Origin: Thermoleophilaceae bacterium
GTDB lineage: Bacteria > Actinomycetota > Thermoleophilia > Solirubrobacterales > JACPNS01
DNA: 42,886 bases
Assembly: GCA_016462645.1 (NCBI GenBank)
Contig: JAEMSX010000017.1
Coordinates: forward strand, 1-42,886
Reading direction: 5' to 3'
Positions 1 to 6,906 of this stretch are shown here, in pieces. The translations under genes and the position numbers were made by a program. Each line of letters opens with the position of its first letter. The stretch's first letter is position 1. The notes under the pieces were generated by a model. That model was not told where the DNA came from. It saw nothing but the letters and a program-made list of their open reading frames with translations, and did not search any database.

Positions 1-1283
1 TCGTAGCCCGAACCGTTCATCACGTAGTAGCCCGCGCCGTAACACTTGCGGATCAGAATCGTGACCTTCGGGACCGTCGCGCGGGAAGTCGCGTAGAGGA
101 ACTTCGCGCCGTGGCGGATGATGCCGGCCTCTTCGACCTTGCTCCCGACCATGAAGCCGGGCACGTCCTGCAGGTAGATCAGCGGAATGCCGTACGCGTC
201 GCAGAGATTGATGAAGCGCGCGGCCTTGTCGGCGGAGTCGTTGTCGAGGATGCCACCGAGGTGCTTGGGCTGGTTGGCGACGATGCCGACGCTGCGGCCG
301 TCCATCCGCGCAAAGCACGTGATGATCGACTTTGCCCACTTGCCCTTCATGTCGAAGTACTCGCCGTCGTCGACGATCAGCTTGATGATGTCGTACATGT
401 CGTAGGGCTGGCGGCTGCTCTCGGGCAGGATGTTCAGCAGCTCCTCGGCGTGACGGTTGACCGGATCCTCGGTCGCCTTGATCGGCGGCTTCTCGCCGCT
501 GTGCATCGGCATGTAGGAGAGGTAGTCCTTGATCGACTGGATGCACTCGGCGTCGTCATCGCACTCCATGTCGGCCACGCCGCTCTTGCGGTTGTGGACC
601 TTGTAGCCGCCGATCTCCTCGTCGGTGACGTCCTCGCCGGTCGCTGCCTTCACAAGGTGCGATCCGGCCAGCGCCATCGAGCCCTGGCCCTTGACCATCG
701 GCAGGAAGTCAGTGAGCGCCGGGACGTAGGCGGTGCCGGCGGCGCACGGTCCCATGACGGCGGCGATCTGCGGAATCACTCCGCTCATCGTCACCTGCTC
801 GCGGAAGAGGTGGCCGGATCCCGCGAACAGCGAGCCGACGGCTTCCTGGATTCGCGCACCGGCCGAGTCGAGCAGCCAGATCATCGGCATGCGCTTGTTC
901 AGCGCGAGCGCGCGCAGGCGCGAGAGCTTGACCTCGCCGGTGTAGCCCATCGAGCCAGCCATCACGGTGAAGTCGTAGGCGCCCACGCAGACCAGGCGAC
1001 CGTTGACCTTGCCGTAGCCGGTGATCACGCCGTCGGCCGGAGCGTCAACGCCTTCCAGCGCGCGTTGCGAGAAGTGCGGGCGACCATGCAGGCCGAGTTC
1101 AACCCAGGTGCCCTCATCGATCAGGAGGTCGAGGCGCTCTCGTGCGGTGAGCTTGCCGCGCTCGTGCTGCTTGGCGATCTTCGCTTCGCCCCCGCCCTTG
1201 AGGTTGTGTTCGCGCTTGGCGAGCAGCTCGTCAACGAGCGCCTCCATCTTCGACTTCAAGGCTGCGCCTTCTTGCTCAGTCAT
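1..1283 (-). CDS. Acyl-CoA carboxylase beta subunit (carboxyltransferase), 3' end cut by window
   Basis: The reverse strand reads open from an ATG at 1283 to the window edge, giving about 427 residues of a protein family that is usually 510-540 long, so the C-terminal fifth is missing. The family transfers carboxyl groups from carboxybiotin to acetyl-, propionyl- or methylcrotonyl-CoA. Seen: the N-terminal GKLTARERLDLLID block, the LLDSAGARIQE acyl-CoA/biotin loop (about residue 135), QPKHLGGILDNDSADKAARF (about 340) and DVPGFMVG, followed by PKVTILIRKCYGAGYYVM at the edge. The mix of propionyl-type and methylcrotonyl-type signatures does not let me fix the substrate. The ATG follows the TAG of the upstream hydratase with no gap, so translation is probably coupled. 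A biotinyl carrier is not fused here; a free biotinyl miniprotein is encoded at 15256. Confidence 0.93.
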   Translation of the reverse strand, partial: MTEQEGAALKSKMEALVDELLAKREHNLKGGGEAKIAKQHERGKLTARERLDLLIDEGTWVELGLHGRPHFSQRALEGVDAPADGVITGYGKVNGRLVCVGAYDFTVMAGSMGYTGEVKLSRLRALALNKRMPMIWLLDSAGARIQEAVGSLFAGSGHLFREQVTMSGVIPQIAAVMGPCAAGTAYVPALTDFLPMVKGQGSMALAGSHLVKAATGEDVTDEEIGGYKVHNRKSGVADMECDDDAECIQSIKDYLSYMPMHSGEKPPIKATEDPVNRHAEELLNILPESSRQPYDMYDIIKLIVDDGEYFDMKGKWAKSIITCFARMDGRSVGIVANQPKHLGGILDNDSADKAARFINLCDAYGIPLIYLQDVPGFMVGSKVEEAGIIRHGAKFLYATSRATVPKVTILIRKCYGAGYYVMNGSGY

Positions 1284-2060
1284 CTATCGGCCCTTCCAGT
1301 TGGGTTCGCGCTTCTCGAAGAACGCCATGGCGCCCTCGATCGCATCTTCGGTTCCGAGCGCCACCGTGAACTGCGTGTGCAGGTACTCGAGTGCGCTGAA
1401 GTACGGCAGGTCCTGCTGATTGATCATCGAGTCGTGACCGAGACGCATCACGACCGGCGCCTTGGCGGCGAGCTTCTTGGCCCACGCGTCGGTCGCCTCA
1501 TCGAGCTGCTCGCGCGGGACGGCCTTGTTGATCAGGCCGAAGCTGACTGCTTCGTCCGCGGTCATGCGCTCGCCGAGCAGCAACATCTCGTTGACCTTCT
1601 TGCGCGGGACGTTGCGGTAGATGATCGCCATGATCATGAATGGGAAGAGGCCGATGTTGATCTCGGGGGTTGAGAACTTCGCGGCGTCCGACGCGACGAT
1701 CAGGTCGCACGCAAGCGCCACGCCCAGGCCGCCCGCGACCACGTGCCCGTTGGCCTTGCAGATCGTCGGCTTGCCGAGCTCGGCGATCGCGCGGAAGAGG
1801 TCAAGGAAGCGGGTCGTGCCGTAGTGCTTGTGTGCGAGCGGGACGTCGGCCGAGAAGCCGGAGAGGTCACCGCCGGCTGAGAACACGTCCCCCGCGCCGG
1901 TCAGAACCGCGACACGCACCTCCGGGTCTTCCTTTGCCCTGCCGAATGCGTCGACGAGATCGTCCAGCATCGGGTGACTCAGCGCGTTGCGCTTGTCCGG
2001 CTGATTGAGAGTGATGGTCGCCACCCCATCGGCGACTTCATAAAGGATGTTTTCGTACAC
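1284..2060 (-). CDS. Enoyl-CoA hydratase/isomerase family protein (crotonase), first gene of carboxylase operon
   Basis: A 258-residue crotonase with a GTG start at 2060 preceded by a good GGAGAG ribosome site. Family features seen: NQPDKRNALS near residue 20, the oxyanion-hole segments FSAGGDLSGF (about 62) and NGHVVAGGLGVALACD (about 104-119), TPEINIGLFP (about 135), and the C-terminal FFEKREPNWKGR. Of the two catalytic glutamates of rat mitochondrial hydratase, the Glu164 position is kept (TPEI) but the Glu144 position is glycine (GGLGVAL). By family knowledge that fits an isomerase or another crotonase reaction better than straightforward hydration. Its stop abuts the start of the carboxylase beta subunit, so both probably act in one branched-chain or fatty acyl-CoA degradation route. 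A palindromic operator lies about 25 bases upstream. Confidence 0.92.
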   Translation of the reverse strand: MYENILYEVADGVATITLNQPDKRNALSHPMLDDLVDAFGRAKEDPEVRVAVLTGAGDVFSAGGDLSGFSADVPLAHKHYGTTRFLDLFRAIAELGKPTICKANGHVVAGGLGVALACDLIVASDAAKFSTPEINIGLFPFMIMAIIYRNVPRKKVNEMLLLGERMTADEAVSFGLINKAVPREQLDEATDAWAKKLAAKAPVVMRLGHDSMINQQDLPYFSALEYLHTQFTVALGTEDAIEGAMAFFEKREPNWKGR

Positions 2061-2084
2061 GCTCTCTCCGGTTGCTCAAGTGAG

Positions 2085-2109
2085 AAGTAAGAAGTTCGAC
2101 TTCCCACTC
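2085..2109. promoter_or_regulatory. Imperfect palindromic operator upstream of crotonase/carboxylase operon
   Basis: AAGTAAGAA, a 7-base spacer, then TTCCCACTC. It matches 18 of 25 positions of the palindrome at 9057-9081 in front of the acyl-CoA dehydrogenase, including the whole left arm. An inner GAAGT-TCG-ACTTC palindrome shares the same centre (2097). It lies 25-49 bases upstream of the GTG at 2060, the usual place for a repressor site. A TetR-family fatty-acid or branched-chain regulator is the likely reader, but no regulator gene is in the window. Confidence 0.6.
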
Positions 2110-2166
2110 TACCGGATGCCCCTGTTGCGACCTGGGACCGCGCGCGAATCTCGAGCGGGATCGCAT

Positions 2167-2224
2167 GGCTTCCTCAGTGTTTCGACGAGGAAGCCAGTGG
2201 GTTCCTCAGTGAAACCTTGAGGAA
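2167..2224. repeat. Tandem repeat of two hairpins between the two crotonase genes
   Basis: Two consecutive units each begin TTCCTCAGTG and end GAGGAAGCC or close to it. Unit 1 forms a perfect 9-bp stem (GGCTTCCTC 2167-2175 with GAGGAAGCC 2187-2195). Unit 2 forms a 7-bp stem (TTCCTCA 2202-2208 with TGAGGAA 2218-2224). They sit just downstream of the stop of the minus-strand crotonase at 2238, so they may end or stabilise that transcript, but no T-run follows. Confidence 0.5.
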
Positions 2225-2237
2225 GCCGGTCGCGGAC

Positions 2238-3038
2238 TCAGGGGCGTGGGTCTCCGGCGTCGAAGACGGGCTTCTCGCCCGCCTGGGCGGCTTCGATCGC
2301 GCCCTTGAAGTCATCGTGTGACTGGGCGAGCGCCATGTACGAGGAGACCATGTCGTAGTGCGTGTCGCGCGGCATCGACTCGGCCGTGTAGACGGCGCGC
2401 TTGATCAGCCGCTGCGCCAGCTGCGGGCCGGCGGCGAGTTTCTCCGCGAGCGCGTAGGTCGTCGCGGTCAGGTCGTCGCGCGGAACGGACTGGTTGACCA
2501 GTCCCCACGCTGCAGCCTGCTCCCCGTCGATCACCTTTCCGGTCAGCAGCAGCTCGAGAGCGCGTGCCGGTCCGACGAGATGCGTCAGCAGCCAGGCACC
2601 GCCGTCGCCCGGGACGAGGCCGAGGTTCACGTACGCCTCGCCGATCTTCGCCTCGTTCGCTGCGATCCGCAGATCGCACAACAGCGCCATGTCAAAGCCC
2701 GCGCCCATCGCGGCGCCGTTGATCATCGCGATCACCGGCTGGGGCACGCGTTGGAGCGAGCGCTGCACGCGGTGAACGTGATCGCGGAGGAATTCCTTCT
2801 TCGCCAGCGGGCCGGTGTCGGTGGCCAGCGTCGCGAGATCGCCACCGGCGCAGAAGGCCTTGCCCGCACCGGTGATGACGATCGCGTGGACCGTGTGGTC
2901 GTTGGCGAGCCTGTCGAGCGCATCAGCCCATTCGTCGACGAGTTCGGCGTCGAAGGCGTTGAACTTGTCGGGCTTGTTGAGCGTCAGCGTGGCGACGTGG
3001 GTCGCCGCGTCGACCTCGGTGAGGATCGCGTCGGGCAT
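2238..3038 (-). CDS. Enoyl-CoA hydratase/isomerase family protein (crotonase)
   Basis: A 266-residue crotonase starting at ATG 3038. Seen: NKPDKFNAFD near residue 19, FCAGGDLATL (about 62-71), NGAAMGAGFDMALLCD (about 107-122), GEAYVNLGLVPGDGGAWLL (about 133-151), and GLVNQSVPRDDL. At the two classical catalytic positions it has Asp (GAGFDMAL) in place of Glu144 and Tyr (EAYVNLG) in place of Glu164. By family knowledge the GEAYVxxGLVPGDGG pattern marks a common crotonase subgroup of uncertain reaction. It is oriented like the downstream crotonase/carboxylase pair but separated by about 180 bases holding hairpins and an operator, so it is probably a separate transcript. The C-terminus lacks the usual RxPxWxGR tail. 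Confidence 0.9.
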   Translation of the reverse strand: MPDAILTEVDAATHVATLTLNKPDKFNAFDAELVDEWADALDRLANDHTVHAIVITGAGKAFCAGGDLATLATDTGPLAKKEFLRDHVHRVQRSLQRVPQPVIAMINGAAMGAGFDMALLCDLRIAANEAKIGEAYVNLGLVPGDGGAWLLTHLVGPARALELLLTGKVIDGEQAAAWGLVNQSVPRDDLTATTYALAEKLAAGPQLAQRLIKRAVYTAESMPRDTHYDMVSSYMALAQSHDDFKGAIEAAQAGEKPVFDAGDPRP

Positions 3039-3104
3039 CGGGCGCAGACTACCGACCGGCGCGGCAAGAGCTGCGCCGGTCGGGTCTGAGATACGGGATC
3101 CGGG

Positions 3105-3299
3105 CTACTTGGCCGCGATGACCGTCAGGTTGCCGGTGTTTGCCACAACGTTCGCGTTGGAGCCGCTCGCGAAGTCGGTTGTGAAGGCGTCCATCTGTGC
3201 AAGGCCTCTCGGCGGTTGGAGCGCGCCGTTCGCGCCAGGTGCCCCCGTGGCGCCATCGCTGCCGGTAGCGCCGGTGCAGGCCGCGAGCAGTGTGAGCAA
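3105..3299 (-). CDS. Possible small lipoprotein with collagen-like Gly-X-Y run; start doubtful, perhaps frameshifted
   Basis: A 64-residue frame from a TTG at 3299 reads LLTLLAAC, a good lipobox, then GATGSDGATGAPGANG (Gly-X-Y-like) and a short polar tail ending at a TAG. The in-frame codons upstream of the TTG encode RTRLIAVVVLL, which would complete a normal lipoprotein signal peptide, but no ATG/GTG/TTG lies in that frame before a stop at 3348-3350. An ATG at 3351 (MTSGSR...) is in another frame. This looks like a signal peptide split by a one-base shift, or a decayed gene. I do not recognise the protein. Nothing else is evident in the gap 3039-3525. Confidence 0.35.
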   Translation of the reverse strand: MLTLLAACTGATGSDGATGAPGANGALQPPRGLAQMDAFTTDFASGSNANVVANTGNLTVIAAK

Positions 3300-3525
3300 G
3301 ACGACGACCGCGATGAGTCGCGTACGAGCAGAGCCGAGAGCCAGAAGTCATGTCAGTTATGCCCATTTGCGAGCCGATCGGCCCGACCGAGAGTGGCGAT
3401 TTTGGGACAGACCGCTGCCCAACTCCAGCTACTGCAAGTGGAAATCGTCTTACCCGAGATGACTTCGCATTGGTAGGTTGCGGAAACGCATCACCGGCAA
3501 ACTGGATTTTTCAAAGGGGAGAGTC

Positions 3526-4203
3526 ATGGCAGGATCAATGGTCGAGTTCGCATCCAACGGGGGGACCGCCGAGGGCTACCTCGCGACGCCGGAAACACCC
3601 AACGGCAAAGCGCTGATCGTGATCCAGGAGTGGTGGGGCCTCGTCGATGAGATCAAGGGAATCGCCGACCGCTATGCGGAAGCCGGCTACTACGCGCTGG
3701 TCCCGGATCATTTCCACGGCGACTCGACCTCGCAGCCGGACGAGGCGCAGCAGCAGATGATGGCCATGAACGTTCCCGAGGTCGAGAAGGAGCTGATCGG
3801 CGCGGTCGACTTCGTCGCCGAGCAGGCCGGCACAGAAGTGGTCGGTGCGACCGGTTATTGCATCGGCGGGGCGCTCTGCCTCTACGCCGCGGCGCTGAAC
3901 CCGAAGGTCGCGGCCAGCTCGAGCTTCTACTACGTCTTCCCGCACGGCAAGCCCGATTGGAGCAAGATCGAGGGGCCCGTGATGATGCATTTCGGAACCG
4001 AGGACGAATTCATGTCGGTGAGCGACATCGAGGGCTTGACGGCTGAGATGAAGGAAGCGGGCGTGGACGTCATCACCGAGTACTACGAGGGCGCCGGGCA
4101 CGCGTTCTGCAACACCGCGAACCGCCTGGGAACGTACAACGAGGAGTACGCCGAGCTCGCCTTCGCCCGCAATCTCGAGTTCTTCGACAAGAATCTCGGC
4201 TGA
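3526..4203 (+). CDS. Dienelactone hydrolase family protein
   Basis: A 225-residue alpha/beta hydrolase. I chose the ATG at 3526 because AAAGGGGAGAG lies just before it; the frame is open further upstream. The dienelactone hydrolase triad is visible: nucleophile Cys in GYCIGG (about residue 112), Asp in GTEDEF (about 160) and His in GAGHAF (about 190), plus the active-site Glu in IQEWWGL (about 36). The family opens lactone rings such as dienelactone in chlorocatechol breakdown, but many chromosomal members act on other esters or are uncharacterised. No chlorocatechol genes are nearby, so the substrate is unknown. No signal peptide, so cytoplasmic. A lipoprotein gene follows 22 bases downstream and may share the transcript. 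Confidence 0.93.
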   Translation: MAGSMVEFASNGGTAEGYLATPETPNGKALIVIQEWWGLVDEIKGIADRYAEAGYYALVPDHFHGDSTSQPDEAQQQMMAMNVPEVEKELIGAVDFVAEQAGTEVVGATGYCIGGALCLYAAALNPKVAASSSFYYVFPHGKPDWSKIEGPVMMHFGTEDEFMSVSDIEGLTAEMKEAGVDVITEYYEGAGHAFCNTANRLGTYNEEYAELAFARNLEFFDKNLG

Positions 4204-4225
4204 AGTGGTCGATAGATTGGCGCCC

Positions 4226-4777
4226 ATGACGCGACGCATTGCGAAAACTCTGTCGGCAGCGCTCATCGCCGGAGCACTGCTTTCCGGTTGTGGCGGCGGC
4301 GGAGACCAGACCTTCTCCACCCCGACCTACCCGTTCAGCTTCGACTACCCGGCCGGATGGACGCTCTCGCGCGGGGCGAACTTCACCTACGGCTCGAACG
4401 ACACAGCGGTCCGCTCAGTCTCGGCGGCCCTCAAAGAGCCCTACGACCAGGTGACGATCACCCAGTACAAACTGAAGAAGACCCTCCCGGCCGGCACCAA
4501 CGGCTACCAGCCAGAGGTCGATCGCATCGTCGCGCGCCTGACCAAGCAGGCCGGCGGTTCAGCCGGAGACGCGAAAGTCGTCAAGTACGGCGGCCAGCCC
4601 GGCTATCAGTACGTGGTCGAATACCCGGGTGGCAAGGGCGTCACACTGCAGAACAAGCTGACCTTCCTCTTCAAGGGCCAGCACGAGTTCCAGATCAACT
4701 GTCAGTCCTCAGCGGCCAATCGCAAGGCGCTGAACGAGGGCTGCGATCAGATTCTTGACAGCCTGAAGTTCAACTAG
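4226..4777 (+). CDS. Putative lipoprotein, PsbP/LpqN-like
   Basis: A 183-residue secreted lipoprotein. The ATG at 4226 gives a textbook signal (MTRRIAK, hydrophobic stretch, lipobox LLSGC), which is why I prefer it to the GTG at 4205. The mature part begins with a glycine run and then PFSFDYPAGWTL, typical of PsbP-like domains found in actinobacterial lipoproteins such as LpqN. A central lysine-rich region and FLFKGQHEFQINCQSS near the end follow; the two C-terminal cysteines (in NCQSS and NEGCDQ) could form a disulfide. The function is unknown; it is presumably anchored on the outer face of the membrane. It is 22 bases from the hydrolase gene and convergent with the membrane protein gene at 4786. 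Confidence 0.82.
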   Translation: MTRRIAKTLSAALIAGALLSGCGGGGDQTFSTPTYPFSFDYPAGWTLSRGANFTYGSNDTAVRSVSAALKEPYDQVTITQYKLKKTLPAGTNGYQPEVDRIVARLTKQAGGSAGDAKVVKYGGQPGYQYVVEYPGGKGVTLQNKLTFLFKGQHEFQINCQSSAANRKALNEGCDQILDSLKFN

Positions 4778-4785
4778 CGCGCTCG

Positions 4786-6906
4786 TCACCTGACACTGCG
4801 CCAGATGCCGTCGCCTTCGCGGATCTGAATCTCACGCACTCGTATCGCACTCGGGCCGCCGTCCTCCCCGAGCACCGACCAGCTCGTGAGCTGGTTTCCG
4901 CGACGTATCGCGTACTCAAGCGTGACGCGTCCGCCGCGGGCCAGCGAAGTCTTCGCGCCGTTCGGGTTGACGATCACAGCGGCACCGCGCGGCGCGAGTG
5001 CTTCGATCCGCACAGTGCCCGGCGCGAGCGAATAGGTGCGCACTTCAAGCTTGCGTTCCACCAACCCAGTTGCGACATTGCGCCCGCCGATCATCGAGAG
5101 GACCTGCGCGGGACCCCGCGAGACCATCAGCGTCGATTTCTTGCCGGTGCTCGGATTCACGCGCGTGGACTCGTGGCGCAAGTGCATCGAGAAGCTGTCG
5201 CTCTCGACCAGCCAGGCATCCGGCACCGTTGTGCAACCGGGACGAATCCCGGCGCGGATCGCGCCGTTCGGGGCGACATTGAGCAGGCAGTTGGGTGAGT
5301 AAACGATCCGAGAATTGACCGGCGGCATCTTCGAGATGTACGCGCGTTCGATGTTCGGGTTCCAGAATTCCGACTGGTAGAAGGTCGTCGGGTCGGAGTC
5401 CGACGCGATCAACATCGCGACCGGTTGTTGCGTCGCCCGCGCAACCCAGTCAAGCGATGACGGTTCCCTGGCGCGTACAGAATCCGCGTAGATCTGCTGG
5501 TAGGTCCAAGCTTTCGCCTGGCTGATCACCAGCACGAAGAGCGGAAGCAGGATCGCGAGCGCCCGGCCCCAACGCCTGGCCGCTTCGTGTGACTCGGGGA
5601 GCGACGCCGCGACATATGCGAGCCCGAGGATCAGCGTCAGACCAGCGAGCACCATCCCGATGTGCGGCAGCAAGCCGTCATGTTGATCGAGGTAGAAGCC
5701 GAGGTACGCCTGCCCAAAGGCGTCGATCGAGAACGGCACGTTGATCGCGTCCGACTGCATCCCGCTGACGATCAACATGCTCAGCCCCAGCGAGATCGCC
5801 GCGGCTTTCCAGCTGACACGCCCGAACGACGCGACCAACCCGATGAAGAACAGCGGACCGAGGTAGAACATGTAGCGCTCGTAGAAGATGTGTTGCTCGC
5901 GCCAGTGGAACGGGGTGATCGCTGAGAACCAGGTCATCTGCGCCACGAACGCCAACGCTGCGACGAGCGCCAACGCGGCCAGGGATCCGATCAGCGGATC
6001 GCGGCGGTTCGCCCGCGAGCCGAACAACCCGAATGTCGCGATCGCCGGGACGATCCCGCAGAGCAGGTAGACGTCCGCCGAGAACGCCTTCAGCCAGAAC
6101 CACACCGCATCCAATGTGAGCGGACCTTGGTGAAACACTGCGGCGTAGATCCCCAGCGACGCGCTGCCGCGGACGATGACGTAGAGCACGGCGAGGACAA
6201 CGATCGATCCGAGCATCGTGATCAGTGCCCGCTGCTCGCGCAGGTAGGCGACGCGAGTTCCCGGCTCGCGCATCGCTGCCACGAGCAACAACGTCATCGC
6301 GAAGATCGGCACCAGCAGTGCGAACTGGATGCGCACCAGAAGTGCGACGAGCGTCAGTCCGACCGCCCACGCCGCCGGCCTGACACCCGGTCGGGCGAGC
6401 GCGTTGAGCATCGCGACGAATGCCGCGGTGGCGAGCGGGTACGCGAGACTCTCGGTGCCCACAATCCCGGCATAGTTGAGGGCCGGCACCGCGATCGCAA
6501 AAGCCGCCGCGACCAGAGCAAGCCGCTGGGTCACAAACCAGCGTGCACCGACGTAGACCGGGAAAACCACGGCGCAGATCAATGCGGCATTGATCGCTTT
6601 GACCAGTTCGTATTGCGCGCTGACGCTCCCGGCGAGCTTGAACGCCGGGGCGATCACAACTGGATAGAGCCAGGATCCGACCCCGAGCGAGGCCCCGCGC
6701 CAGCTCGCGCCGTCGCCGGCGGCGATGTTCTTCGCCAAGGCCCAGTAAAGGAACTCGTCGACGAATCGCCGCGGCGACACGACGTCAAACGCGGCGACGC
6801 ACACGACCACGGCCGCCACCGCCCAGACGGCAAGCAGGACCGCCAGCTCAGCACCGCGACGAGCCGGCGCTGCCTCCTCAGGCACGGTCAGAGGATTGTC
6901 TTCCAC
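4786..6906 (-). CDS. Large multi-spanning membrane protein, GT-C glycosyltransferase-like (paralog 2 of 2)
   Basis: A 706-residue protein (GTG start) with roughly ten or more membrane helices in its first 470 residues, then about 230 residues of soluble, beta-rich, probably extracytoplasmic sequence. After TM1 it has PRRFVDEFLYWALAKN; an acidic pair in the first outer loop is the hallmark of GT-C enzymes that use polyprenyl-phosphate sugars. Further signatures shared with its neighbour are NYAGIVGTESLAYP and ERYMFYLGPLFFIGLVASF. No family name can be fixed from sequence alone. The start overlaps the end of the paralogous gene upstream by 19 bases, so the two are co-transcribed. Cell-envelope or exopolysaccharide glycosylation is the likely role, by inference. 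Confidence 0.8.
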   Translation of the reverse strand: MEDNPLTVPEEAAPARRGAELAVLLAVWAVAAVVVCVAAFDVVSPRRFVDEFLYWALAKNIAAGDGASWRGASLGVGSWLYPVVIAPAFKLAGSVSAQYELVKAINAALICAVVFPVYVGARWFVTQRLALVAAAFAIAVPALNYAGIVGTESLAYPLATAAFVAMLNALARPGVRPAAWAVGLTLVALLVRIQFALLVPIFAMTLLLVAAMREPGTRVAYLREQRALITMLGSIVVLAVLYVIVRGSASLGIYAAVFHQGPLTLDAVWFWLKAFSADVYLLCGIVPAIATFGLFGSRANRRDPLIGSLAALALVAALAFVAQMTWFSAITPFHWREQHIFYERYMFYLGPLFFIGLVASFGRVSWKAAAISLGLSMLIVSGMQSDAINVPFSIDAFGQAYLGFYLDQHDGLLPHIGMVLAGLTLILGLAYVAASLPESHEAARRWGRALAILLPLFVLVISQAKAWTYQQIYADSVRAREPSSLDWVARATQQPVAMLIASDSDPTTFYQSEFWNPNIERAYISKMPPVNSRIVYSPNCLLNVAPNGAIRAGIRPGCTTVPDAWLVESDSFSMHLRHESTRVNPSTGKKSTLMVSRGPAQVLSMIGGRNVATGLVERKLEVRTYSLAPGTVRIEALAPRGAAVIVNPNGAKTSLARGGRVTLEYAIRRGNQLTSWSVLGEDGGPSAIRVREIQIREGDGIWRSVR

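Noticed and set aside
111-1673. Long plus-strand open frame of about 520 codons
   Set aside because: It is antisense to the carboxylase beta and crotonase genes, which have clear family motifs; its translation is Arg/Asp/Val-rich low-complexity typical of a GC-rich shadow frame.
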